This document shows, piece after piece, positions 1 to 5,082 of a stretch of DNA of 5,139 bases. Each line of letters starts with the position of its first letter. Positions within the stretch are counted from its first letter, which is position 1. A program made the translations under genes and the position numbers. Below the pieces are notes generated by a model. It had not been told where the DNA came from and ran no database searches. It worked only from the letters and a program-made list of their open reading frames with translations. The stretch lies in assembly GCA_003160755.1 (NCBI GenBank), contig QEXZ01000116.1, forward strand, positions 1 through 5,139. Direction: 5' to 3'. The stretch comes from Methanomicrobiales archaeon (lineage in GTDB: Archaea > Halobacteriota > Syntropharchaeia > Alkanophagales > Methanospirareceae).

Positions 1-1
1 C

Positions 2-292
2 GCAGCAATATTCGGCAAGAGATTCGGCAGGACATGGATACCAAAGCTGAAGGACAGGGCGGTAGAAGGTTGCATGGCGGAGTTTGCCGTGGACCTGCTC
101 ATAGGATTCGTCTTCCTGAACTCATACTCATGGCTGATAATACTGGTGATGGCAGGGACCGCGACAATAGTCGAGACCGTGGTCAACAAGATAGATGATA
201 ACCTTTTAATTCCTTTATTCTCAGGGTTTAACGCCCAAATCCTCAGTTACATGATTTCTTTAGGATACATGTCCTTTCTGCCAATAGCTTAG
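2..292 (+). CDS. C-terminal part of a dolichol/polyprenol kinase family (CTP-dependent) membrane protein, 5' end outside the window
   Basis: Reading frame 2 is open from the window edge to a TAG at 290-292, giving the last 96 residues; an ATG at 74 is internal. The seen signatures are a GKRFG stretch near residue 5, a following K..D.AVEG motif, a hydrophobic helix pair, and the acidic motif DDNLLIPLFSG near residues 64-74. In the SEC59 / diacylglycerol-polyprenol kinase family these blocks (GKR.G, K..EG, DDNL.IPL.SG) form the CTP-binding C-terminal half. Such enzymes phosphorylate dolichol or another isoprenoid alcohol at the membrane, supplying the lipid carrier for protein glycosylation. 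The archaeal cytidylyltransferase CarS belongs to a related superfamily and is the main alternative. The DDNL.IPL motif favours the kinase group, though the substrate cannot be read from sequence. The next gene on the same strand suggests a shared lipid or glycan role. Confidence 0.8.
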   Translation, partial: AAIFGKRFGRTWIPKLKDRAVEGCMAEFAVDLLIGFVFLNSYSWLIILVMAGTATIVETVVNKIDDNLLIPLFSGFNAQILSYMISLGYMSFLPIA

Positions 293-304
293 CGAAGATG
301 AAAA

Positions 305-429
305 AACCACGAGATTTCACAAGATTAACACCAGAAGATGACGCCGGATCCATGATGCAGGATACAAGTTTGGGGATGCATCTTGTATCTTCAATTTTTT
401 CTCGTGAAAATCTGTGTAATCTTGTGGTT
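305..429. repeat. Imperfect inverted repeat element between the kinase and the UPF0104 gene
   Basis: The left arm (305-336, starting AACCACGAGATTTCACAAG) is matched in inverted orientation by the right arm (399-429, reverse complement starting AACCACAAGATTACACAG). They agree at about 26 of 32 positions with one gap. Each arm is itself built from a degenerate 10-11 base unit close to CACRAGATTW. Inside lies a second hairpin: GATACAAG at 361-368 pairs with CTTGTATC at 382-389. Arms of this kind are typical of dispersed intergenic repeats in archaeal genomes, but copy number cannot be judged here. The element has no stop codon in the downstream gene's frame, so it adds 46 codons in front of that gene's natural start. 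Confidence 0.75.
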
Positions 430-435
430 ATAAAA

Positions 436-1470
436 ATGAAAAACAAGAACAATCTCAAGTTTCTGCTGCTTCCCGTAACTCTACTACTTCTAATCCTGAT
501 AATACACAATATCGGGTTCGCAAACCTGTACAGCACAATAGTGAGTGCAAATCCGAGCTACCTTATATTAGCTGTGGTGCTTCAAGCCTCTTCCATCCTA
601 TTGAGGAACTTAAAGTGGCAGATATTCGTGAACGGCATAAAAAAAGCGCCTTTCTTTTCTCTATTAGTCATGTTACTTGCCGGAAGCTTTATGGATACCT
701 CCACACCCGGACCCCAGGTCGGAGGAGGTCCATTAAAAGCGTACTTCCTGTCGAAGAAGATAAAGGTGAACAAGGCTACTTGTCTCTCTACGGTTTTGGT
801 GGAGAGGATTACCGGGGTAGGCGCTCTGGCTTTCTTTGGAATAGGTTCAATGCTCTTCGTCCTTATATTCATCCAGAACGTATCCCTGATAGTGAAGATG
901 CTACTGGAGTTCGTGTTGGTCCTTATCATTGGTGTGCCCATCGCGGGTTACATCCTGAAGGAGAAGTACGAAGGGGAGAGCTTCAAGGGAAAAGCTGTCA
1001 TCTCAAGAATCTACTATTTCAGCCCATTTTCCTTCCTCAGAAAGAGGTTCAAGACACTGCAATCCTTCGACGACTACATCAGGCAGAAGCTAAGGGAGTT
1101 TGCTCAAACATTCTCGAAGCTGTCGCACGACAAGAAGAAGGTCGGCGTAAACGTTATCCTGGCTTTTGTCGGCTGGATACTGATTTTTGCGAGCACTTAC
1201 GTGCTTTTCTTTGCCCTCGGTCATCACGTCTCTTTCTTTGCTATAATGATCGTAATTTCCCTGTCTATATTCCTGAGTTACTTCCTCTTCATGCCCGGAG
1301 GAGCCGGGGTTACAGAGCTACTGATGATCTCCCTGTACGTCTCCTTTGGAATCTCCTCTACGATAGCCGCATCTGTTGCCCTGTTGGATAGGTTTATATT
1401 CTACATATTCTCCCTTGGCTTGGGGTATGTTTCGCTAATCTACCTGAACTTTAGATACGGAAAGTATTGA
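436..1470 (+). CDS. UPF0104 / lysylphosphatidylglycerol synthase transmembrane-like (AglD-type) integral membrane protein
   Basis: From the ATG at 436 the protein has 344 residues, the normal size for the family. It has about eight to nine hydrophobic helices (roughly 9-28, 41-58, 72-90, 120-146, 150-172, 238-260, 264-286, 295-312, 316-338) and a basic cytoplasmic loop at 174-236. Family motifs seen are TPG..VGGGPLKAYFLSKK at 90-108, VVER-like LVERITG at 121-127, and FMPGGAGVTELL at 285-296. In archaea this family includes AglD, needed for the last sugar step in S-layer N-glycosylation in Haloferax; bacterial relatives include the flippase half of MprF. The frame is open back to an ATG at 298, only 5 bases after the kinase stop, but residues gained that way (MKKPRDFTRL...) are translated inverted repeat and lack family similarity. 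Neither start has a clear ribosome binding site. The exact substrate is unknown. Confidence 0.85.
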   Translation: MKNKNNLKFLLLPVTLLLLILIIHNIGFANLYSTIVSANPSYLILAVVLQASSILLRNLKWQIFVNGIKKAPFFSLLVMLLAGSFMDTSTPGPQVGGGPLKAYFLSKKIKVNKATCLSTVLVERITGVGALAFFGIGSMLFVLIFIQNVSLIVKMLLEFVLVLIIGVPIAGYILKEKYEGESFKGKAVISRIYYFSPFSFLRKRFKTLQSFDDYIRQKLREFAQTFSKLSHDKKKVGVNVILAFVGWILIFASTYVLFFALGHHVSFFAIMIVISLSIFLSYFLFMPGGAGVTELLMISLYVSFGISSTIAASVALLDRFIFYIFSLGLGYVSLIYLNFRYGKY

Positions 1471-1491
1471 GGATAAGTTTAAAACTTTCCG
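1458..1491. terminator. Inverted repeat at the end of the UPF0104 gene, possible terminator or mRNA 3' structure
   Basis: CGGAAAGT (1458-1465) and ACTTTCCG (1484-1491) are perfect 8-bp arms around an 18-base loop, and they straddle the TGA stop at 1468-1470. A competing smaller hairpin, AAGTTT/AAACTT, sits at 1475-1487. There is no T-run after the stem, so a classical terminator is not shown. The next gene to the right is convergent. Confidence 0.35.
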
Positions 1492-1537
1492 TTGAGCCAA
1501 AGATGTTAATAAACATAATCAGCATATTTCAAGAGTG

Positions 1538-1651
1538 CTACGGCTTCTCTATTTCGTTCATCAAATCCCTGTCCATTTCCCCTAAAACGCGTAGCACAAG
1601 TGACTTATGGAGCAGCGCTAACTTGTGTGTTCTGAATATTCGCTGGACCAT
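1538..1651 (-). pseudogene. Probable remnant of a MazF/PemK-type toxin gene with most of the middle deleted
   Basis: An ORF of 37 codons starts with ATG at 1649-1651, overlapping the end of the antitoxin-like gene by 34 bases, and stops with TAG at 1538-1540. It begins MVQR, as many PemK/MazF toxins do (MV.RG.I...). After a few residues it continues THKLALLHKSLVLRVLG and EMDRDLMNEIEK, which resembles the end of that family: a strand, then K.RL...G.L, then a final helix around M..V/I.. . What is missing is the whole central barrel with the catalytic Arg and Thr/Ser. The order antitoxin then toxin with overlapping ends is the usual operon plan. I infer an internal deletion of an ancestral toxin. 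The alternative is a chance short ORF, since no database comparison was possible. Confidence 0.35.
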
Positions 1652-1890
1652 TTAACACCCTCACCATCTTCAATGGAATAGACGTCCTCTTCCTTGGCAT
1701 CCAGCCAGTCGAAACTCCCGGATTCCATGACAAGTTGCATGAGTTCTTGAGTGGGGATGTCATCGGTCAGAACAGAGAGATTTCGCAATTCCCGCCGTGT
1801 TATCATAAAAGCCGCGAAGGTCTCGAGTTCTGCACGCTCTTGCGGCGTCATATTTTCAAGTAATTCCGAGAGCTTTTTTGAGATGGGCAT
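1618..1890 (-). CDS. Small antitoxin-like protein (DUF2281-like N-terminus, acidic C-terminus)
   Basis: The product has 90 residues. Residues 1-33 read SKKLSELLENMTPQERAELETFAAFMITRR, a pattern of two amphipathic helices seen in DUF2281-like and other small antitoxins. Residues 62-79 are acidic (WLDAKEEDVYSIEDGEGVKW), a type of tail found in antitoxins that sit in front of MazF/PemK toxins. The ATG at 1890 is supported by GGTGG six bases upstream and a TATA box further up. The last residues (SSEYSEHTS) may be newly read sequence created by the deletion that removed the toxin, because the expected overlap in intact pairs is much shorter. The gene itself looks intact, so it may be an orphan antitoxin. 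The name is an inference from pattern, not from a catalytic motif. Confidence 0.6.
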   Translation of the reverse strand: MPISKKLSELLENMTPQERAELETFAAFMITRRELRNLSVLTDDIPTQELMQLVMESGSFDWLDAKEEDVYSIEDGEGVKWSSEYSEHTS

Positions 1891-1896
1891 GATTTA

Positions 1897-1947
1897 CCAC
1901 CGTGATATATATCTTCTAAAAATAGTTTATTTTTACACTATATAAAC
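1897..1947 (-). promoter_or_regulatory. Promoter, possible operator and ribosome binding site of the antitoxin-like gene
   Basis: On the - strand a TATA box (GTTTATATAG, 1938-1947) would place the transcription start near 1915-1918. The perfect palindrome GATATATATC at 1904-1913 lies just after that start, where an autorepressing antitoxin could bind. The ribosome binding site GGTGG is at 1897-1901, six bases before the ATG. Positions are seen; the roles are inferred from archaeal promoter spacing. Confidence 0.45.
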
Positions 1948-1979
1948 ATTTCGTTTCCATATTATCTGCCCTCTTGAAG

Positions 1980-2138
1980 CTATTCTTCCTTTGAATATAA
2001 AAGCTTTCCTTTTGACACATCGAGCACATCTGCTCTGAGGCTGGTTTTACCTCTCTTCAGTGATAGCTCAGTTCCAACGTATTCTGAAAGGCAATTCTTT
2101 TGGAGCTTCAAAAATGTTTCATCTATTTTATTGTTCAT
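1980..2138 (-). CDS. Short orphan ORF (52 residues), possibly a fragment of a larger gene
   Basis: ATG at 2138 and TAG at 1980-1982 enclose 52 codons, free of internal stops and with protein-like composition: a helix-forming start (NNKIDETFLKLQKNCLSEY) and an end reading LRADVLDVSKGKLLYSKEE. The ending loosely resembles the VI..GKLLYS.DE stretch near the C-terminus of MNT-type nucleotidyltransferases, which are common toxin-antitoxin partners. The GSxxxxxDxD active-site motif of that family is absent. There is no ribosome binding site, but a weak TATA-like CTAAATATTA lies at 2168-2177, at a distance that would fit a nearly leaderless message. It ends 90 bases before the antitoxin-like gene on the same strand. 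It may be decay debris; I do not recognise it with confidence. Confidence 0.25.
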   Translation of the reverse strand: MNNKIDETFLKLQKNCLSEYVGTELSLKRGKTSLRADVLDVSKGKLLYSKEE

Positions 2139-2231
2139 TTGTAATAATTGCGGTAAAAAGCATCAAACTAATATTTAGGTCGTGCAGATTCTACCGATGA
2201 ACGTTTGGCGTGGTCTGAGAAGTACGTCTTA

Positions 2232-2245
2232 TATAGGCGCTACAT
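2232..2245 (+). repeat. Outlying variant copy of the TATAGGCTACA motif
   Basis: TATAGGCGCTACAT matches the core motif of the symmetric element to its right, except for a two-base CG insertion in the middle. It lies 82 bases before the next copy. It could be a diverged binding site; alone it would not be notable. Confidence 0.4.
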
Positions 2246-2307
2246 ACGCGGTGATTCGTTTTAATTCCATCTTTCCACGATTAAATTCACTTATAACCTG
2301 AGTTTCA

Positions 2308-2510
2308 GAGTTGTATAGGCTACAACCTAAAAAAACTCATCAGTTCACTGGTCGTTACAAAAACAAAGTTTTATCCGTTTTATTCTTGTTTTCACCATGT
2401 AGTCTATATATAGGCTACATGGGTACAAAGCTTTCGGCTGATTATAGTGGCTTAATGCTCCATAGATTGCGATTTAGTAGAGAAAAGAAATATTGTAGCC
2501 TATAAAACTC
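2308..2510. repeat. 203-bp symmetric element: 18-bp inverted ends with a central palindrome sharing their core
   Basis: The left end GAGTTGTATAGGCTACAA (2308-2325) recurs inverted at 2493-2510 with 17 of 18 bases identical. The centre between them is position 2409. A near-perfect 26-bp palindrome (2396-2421, CATGTAG at the left and CTACATG at the right around CTATATATAG) is centred at 2408.5, and its right half holds TATAGGCTACAT, the same core. The 70-base stretches between the copies are not alike. There is no obvious target-site duplication outside the ends. Candidate readings are a MITE-like element, a multi-operator control region, or a replication or partition site. Confidence 0.7.
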
Positions 2511-2522
2511 GTAATGTCCGGT

Positions 2523-2529
2523 TATATAT
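2523..2529 (+). promoter_or_regulatory. TATA box candidate facing right
   Basis: TATATAT in the context GGTTATATATC, followed by a T-rich stretch, would place transcription start near 2548-2551. That coincides with the start of the structured segment at 2547-2613. No protein gene follows on this strand, so it would serve a small RNA if it works at all. AT-rich chance is the alternative. Confidence 0.25.
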
Positions 2530-2546
2530 CTTTTTATATTTTTGTG

Positions 2547-2613
2547 CCCGTAGCCCTACACAACCTACCCTCACTCGGAATAAATTCCGAGGCATCCGTT
2601 TAGAGCATACGGG
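2547..2613. other. Structured segment, possible small RNA or 3' structure of the CARDB-like gene
   Basis: A perfect 8-bp stem CTCGGAAT/ATTCCGAG with a two-base spacer lies at 2574-2591. An outer 6-bp stem CCCGTA (2547-2552) / TACGGG (2608-2613) encloses it. Read on the + strand it would follow the TATA box at 2523 and end before the T-run at 2644-2651. Read on the - strand it lies about 50 bases past the stop of the CARDB-like gene and could act as a 3' structure. It does not fold as a tRNA: there is no T-arm motif. Confidence 0.3.
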
Positions 2614-2639
2614 TCTTATATTCATCCTTGTCGCGATGT

Positions 2640-3572
2640 TTATTCTTTTTTTGGTGCCTTCTCTTCTTTTTCAATAATTGTACCTTCTGTTGTGGATACT
2701 TTTATTCTATAACTTTCTCCCTTATTCCATTCATGCTCAACAGGAAAGTCCTTAGCTGATTTTGGACTGATTGTCCCTTCCTCGATTTTCTTCGGTTCGT
2801 TATTGATGTAGACTCTATCAACAGTTACTTCAAAGTCACCGCTATTTCTAATTGTTATATTGATACTCTTATCACTTTTTCCAGAGAATTGAACATTTTC
2901 AATTCTTATTTGCCCCGTCTTTTTCTCCTCTACTTCCTTTTTTTCTGCGACTGTTTTTGATCCAAAATAAAATCCAACAACAATACCAACGAGCTCGATG
3001 AACGCTATAACGAGCGGCTGGTTAGATATTTCGTAGCAAAGAGACAAAAACACTAAGATGACAAATCCAATAACAAGCGTGCCAGCAATAGCCCTCCTCA
3101 TTTCGCCTTTATTTAAGTTCTTATCAGCCCGATAGCCAAGTGCAATTAAAAGCACAAAGATACCGAGTATCGCACTCACAACAAATATTGTCATCCATTT
3201 AGAAATTGGCTCAGGTGTGGGTGATAGAACCGTTAAAGTTGCACTTACGTTATTCGCTGTCACGTTGTATGTTCCAGCTTTATCTTTAGCCACTACACTT
3301 TCCACTGTCTTTGTCTCATTTGGCTCAAGTGTCACATTAACAGATTCCACTTCTTCTTCGTCTATCTTGAATACTATCGTCTCATTTTGGGTAACATTGC
3401 CTACATTCTCAACCGTTGCCACTATTGTCGCATTTTCACCGACTTCAACGCTTTCCGGCGATACGGTTACAGTGGTAACTGTTACATCCGCTTCTGACGC
3501 TGTTACGCTCATACTAACGGCAATCGCTATCATTGCCAAAATCACTAAAACCCTTAAAGACGGTTTCTTCAT
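2640..3572 (-). CDS. Secreted/membrane CARDB-like (Ig-like) protein with three membrane helices
   Basis: From the ATG at 3572 the protein has 310 residues. Residues 1-28 are a signal peptide or anchor (MKKPS then a hydrophobic run ending TASEA). Residues 29-117 form an Ig-like CARDB-type domain (TVSPESVEVGENATIVATVENVGN, V.V.L.P.ET at the end). It carries six N-X-S/T sequons at 47, 63, 79, 85, 103 and 108. Helices follow at about 126-147, 163-181 and 187-204, the last with the YFGS motif, then a charged segment (KKEVEEKK). A second beta-rich domain at 221-300 (ITIRNSGDFEVTVDRVYINN) resembles the domains of archaeal pilin- and archaellin-type proteins. The frame continues up to an ATG at 3632, but that start has no ribosome binding site, whereas 3572 has a strong one. 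Function is unknown; a surface sensor, adhesin or scaffold would fit. Confidence 0.75.
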   Translation of the reverse strand: MKKPSLRVLVILAMIAIAVSMSVTASEADVTVTTVTVSPESVEVGENATIVATVENVGNVTQNETIVFKIDEEEVESVNVTLEPNETKTVESVVAKDKAGTYNVTANNVSATLTVLSPTPEPISKWMTIFVVSAILGIFVLLIALGYRADKNLNKGEMRRAIAGTLVIGFVILVFLSLCYEISNQPLVIAFIELVGIVVGFYFGSKTVAEKKEVEEKKTGQIRIENVQFSGKSDKSINITIRNSGDFEVTVDRVYINNEPKKIEEGTISPKSAKDFPVEHEWNKGESYRIKVSTTEGTIIEKEEKAPKKE

Positions 3573-3576
3573 TCTT

Positions 3577-3591
3577 CTCCTTTTCACCTCC
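3577..3591 (-). promoter_or_regulatory. Strong ribosome binding site that fixes the start of the CARDB-like gene
   Basis: GGAGGTGA (3584-3591), a full match to the archaeal 16S rRNA 3' end, is followed by a second GGAG at 3577-3580, 11 and 4 bases before the ATG at 3572. This supports 3572 over the upstream in-frame ATG at 3632. Confidence 0.8.
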
Positions 3592-3635
3592 TTTCTTTTT
3601 CTTCCAATTTCGGATTGTCGGACAGGCTCCATGTC

Positions 3636-3645
3636 TATTAAAAAG
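3636..3645 (-). promoter_or_regulatory. Possible TATA box of the CARDB-like gene
   Basis: CTTTTTAATA on the - strand lies in the 114-base gap after the metallophosphoesterase stop. Transcription would start near 3615, after the ATG at 3632 and about 43 bases before the ATG at 3572, so it agrees with the chosen start. Read-through from the upstream gene is equally possible. Confidence 0.35.
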
Positions 3646-3686
3646 TCACTATACCCCGTTTTTAAGTGCGGAGCCGATAATTCATA

Positions 3687-4775
3687 TTATCCTTTTGAAA
3701 TGGGAAAAGACTCAATGCAAGCGATTTTACCCTTGCTCCACTTAAGGATATATGCCCCATTTTCATCTATGTATACAAATGTGTTAGTATAACGCTGTTT
3801 ATCGTCAATAATACCATCTTCTCCAACCCAGCATCCACTGTTAATGAACAATTTCTTCCTGCCCACATGAGAGCTTGCAAAGTGTGTATGTCCGAAAACT
3901 ATGACATCGGCTACTACTGTGTCCTTTTGTTCTTGGTAATACTTATCTGTGATAATCTGTTCTGCAGTCTTATCTTTAGGTTTCTTAGCATCGTAGAATT
4001 TTCTCTGGGTCTTGGTGATGATGCCTGGAATCGAGCTTAATGCAAAAAAGCCTGTCAGCGCTGCCCATATCAAAGTATAGCCAAAATTGGGTTTTGGAGC
4101 AGCATCCCAAAAGTACCACCCTCCGAAGACGAGAGCTAAGAAGACCAAAAAGTTTATTATCCAGTTATTTTTTGTGAATGGGATATTGAAGAGGATCTGG
4201 AACCAGTTTAAAGGATTCCACCGCTGACCGGTGAGACGTGATACTGTTGCGAGGATTTTTTGCCCTTTATCGTACTGATGACCGTGAATAAAGAAATAAG
4301 ACCGCTCTCCTATTTTCAGGTTTTTTAGACCAGTTTTTTCCTCAGGATAATGACGATTACAGACATTCAATGTTGTATCATTATGTAGTGTCTCATAATC
4401 AATCTTTTCGTCATACCTGTGTATGGCATCGTCATGGTTACCTATCACATATATCTTTTCGCATTTGAGATCTGAGAGTAGTGAAAATGGTCGGATACTT
4501 TGTTTGACGACGTTATCTCTGTCACCATCTTTCGGATCCCACAGTTCTAAGATGTCGCCTAAGAGAATAAATTTCTCAGGGTAGGTGATTACGAGCTCTT
4601 TATCTTCGCATTTAATGGTCTCCTTCCGACCATCCAGGCTACGTATCCACACCAGAAAATCACAGAACTGCCTGTAATTGCACGACTCGCTACCTAAATG
4701 TACATCAGATACAACAATAACTGGTTCTCGGATTTCACCACTATTTCCTTCTGTGCTTCCCACTTTACTCCCCAC
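3687..4775 (-). CDS. Membrane-anchored calcineurin-like metallophosphoesterase
   Basis: The 362-residue product has all metal-site motifs of the family: DVH at 24-26, GD at 73-74 followed by E77, GNHD at 112-115, HGH at 164-166 and GHTH at 295-298. NSGCW follows at 312-316. Spacing resembles the LpxH-like / YkuE-like group of two-metal phosphoesterases. Between HGH and GHTH sits an insertion of about 90 residues with two hydrophobic helices (about 204-223 and 233-253), which would anchor the catalytic core on the cytoplasmic side. LpxH itself is unlikely in an archaeon without lipopolysaccharide; a lipid-linked or nucleotide-type phosphodiester is a reasonable guess only. The start is GTG at 4775, eight to ten bases after the predicted transcription start, hence almost leaderless; a GTG at 4763 is the alternative. 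The CARDB-like gene follows 114 bases downstream. Confidence 0.88.
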   Translation of the reverse strand: MGSKVGSTEGNSGEIREPVIVVSDVHLGSESCNYRQFCDFLVWIRSLDGRKETIKCEDKELVITYPEKFILLGDILELWDPKDGDRDNVVKQSIRPFSLLSDLKCEKIYVIGNHDDAIHRYDEKIDYETLHNDTTLNVCNRHYPEEKTGLKNLKIGERSYFFIHGHQYDKGQKILATVSRLTGQRWNPLNWFQILFNIPFTKNNWIINFLVFLALVFGGWYFWDAAPKPNFGYTLIWAALTGFFALSSIPGIITKTQRKFYDAKKPKDKTAEQIITDKYYQEQKDTVVADVIVFGHTHFASSHVGRKKLFINSGCWVGEDGIIDDKQRYTNTFVYIDENGAYILKWSKGKIACIESFPISKG

Positions 4776-4804
4776 TTAGTAATAGCGTATTAATAACTTC
4801 CCCC

Positions 4805-4813
4805 TTTTATAAA
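4805..4813 (-). promoter_or_regulatory. TATA box of the metallophosphoesterase gene
   Basis: TTTATAAAA on the - strand, preceded by the purine-rich CGAAAAG expected of a BRE, is an almost ideal archaeal promoter. Transcription should start near 4783-4786, giving a leader of about ten bases before the GTG at 4775. Confidence 0.6.
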
Positions 4814-4893
4814 CTTTTCGATTTTTTTCTGCATGCCAAATATGAGACCGTCCAATAAAACTAAATATTTTGAACCTATAATTTTTATTTTTA

Positions 4894-5082
4894 CTACCTA
4901 ACCCCTTCTATCTCCACCACCTTTATCTCCTCCTCCGTCAGCTCATACAAATCATAAACCAGCCGGTCAATCTGCGCATCAACAATTTTTATCTGCCGTT
5001 CATAAAGCCCTTTATCTATTTCCATTCTCGCCTCGTGGTATTTCTTCTGCAGTTCGAGCATGCTCTCCACCAAAGCTACAAT
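4894..5082 (-). pseudogene. C-terminal remnant of a TaqI/Eco57I-type (type IIG) restriction-modification enzyme, frameshifted
   Basis: Codons ending at the TAG at 4894-4896 read IVALVESMLELQKKYHEA, then RQIKIVDAQIDRLVYDLYEL and TEEEIKVVE. This is the highly typical tail of TaqI-like / Eco57I methylase-nuclease fusions (LV..ML.L.K...A.......RQI...D..IDRLVY.LYGLTEEEI.IVE), where the coiled coil follows the target recognition domain. An in-frame TAA at 5083-5085 closes the frame upstream. In the next frame the DNA reads KIKISK and then stops, so one lost A in the run near 5078-5082 would restore KISKIVALVE. A third frame upstream ends at a further stop near 5098. The nearest ATG (5061) would give only 55 residues. 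The recognition and methyltransferase domains are not in the window. A dead remnant is most likely. Confidence 0.7.

Larger units (their letters stand above)
2139..2639. other. Gene-free, structure-rich intergenic stretch
   Basis: I see no convincing coding region here on either strand. A 64-codon open frame at 2311-2505 has a composition unlike a protein and overlies the symmetric repeat. The stretch holds four copies of a TATAGGCTACA-type motif, a 26-bp palindrome, at least one TATA box on the + strand, and a strong 8-bp hairpin. These are listed separately. Confidence 0.6.

Noticed and set aside
615..1391. Long open frame of 258 codons inside the UPF0104 gene
   Set aside because: It is an overlapping frame of a well-supported membrane protein and has an arginine-rich composition with no recognisable domain.
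1467..1655. 62-codon open frame on the + strand after the UPF0104 gene
   Set aside because: It lies opposite the toxin remnant and the end of the antitoxin-like gene, which explain the open frame better.
2311..2505. 64-codon open frame on the + strand
   Set aside because: It spans the symmetric repeat element from end to end and has no ribosome binding site or protein-like features.
2232..2510. CRISPR-like array: four motif copies about 82-95 bases apart
   Set aside because: The shared unit is only 11-18 bases, one copy is inverted, one is a variant, and spacing is uneven. This is not a CRISPR array.
2547..2613. tRNA gene suggested by the outer and inner stems
   Set aside because: There is no D-arm or T-arm pattern, no GTTCRA-type loop on either strand, and the outer stem has only six pairs.
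3573..3632. Twenty extra N-terminal residues for the CARDB-like protein from the ATG at 3632
   Set aside because: The added residues are charged and would mask a clear signal peptide; the strong GGAGGTGA site and the TATA box position favour 3572.
3217..3792. 191-codon + strand open frame opposite the CARDB-like gene
   Set aside because: Its Thr/Val/Ser-rich product is the mirror image of the beta-rich coding region on the other strand.
3687..4775. Assignment of the phosphoesterase as LpxH (UDP-2,3-diacylglucosamine hydrolase)
   Set aside because: The metal motifs are shared by many phosphoesterases, the membrane insertion is not typical of LpxH, and an archaeon is not expected to make lipid A.
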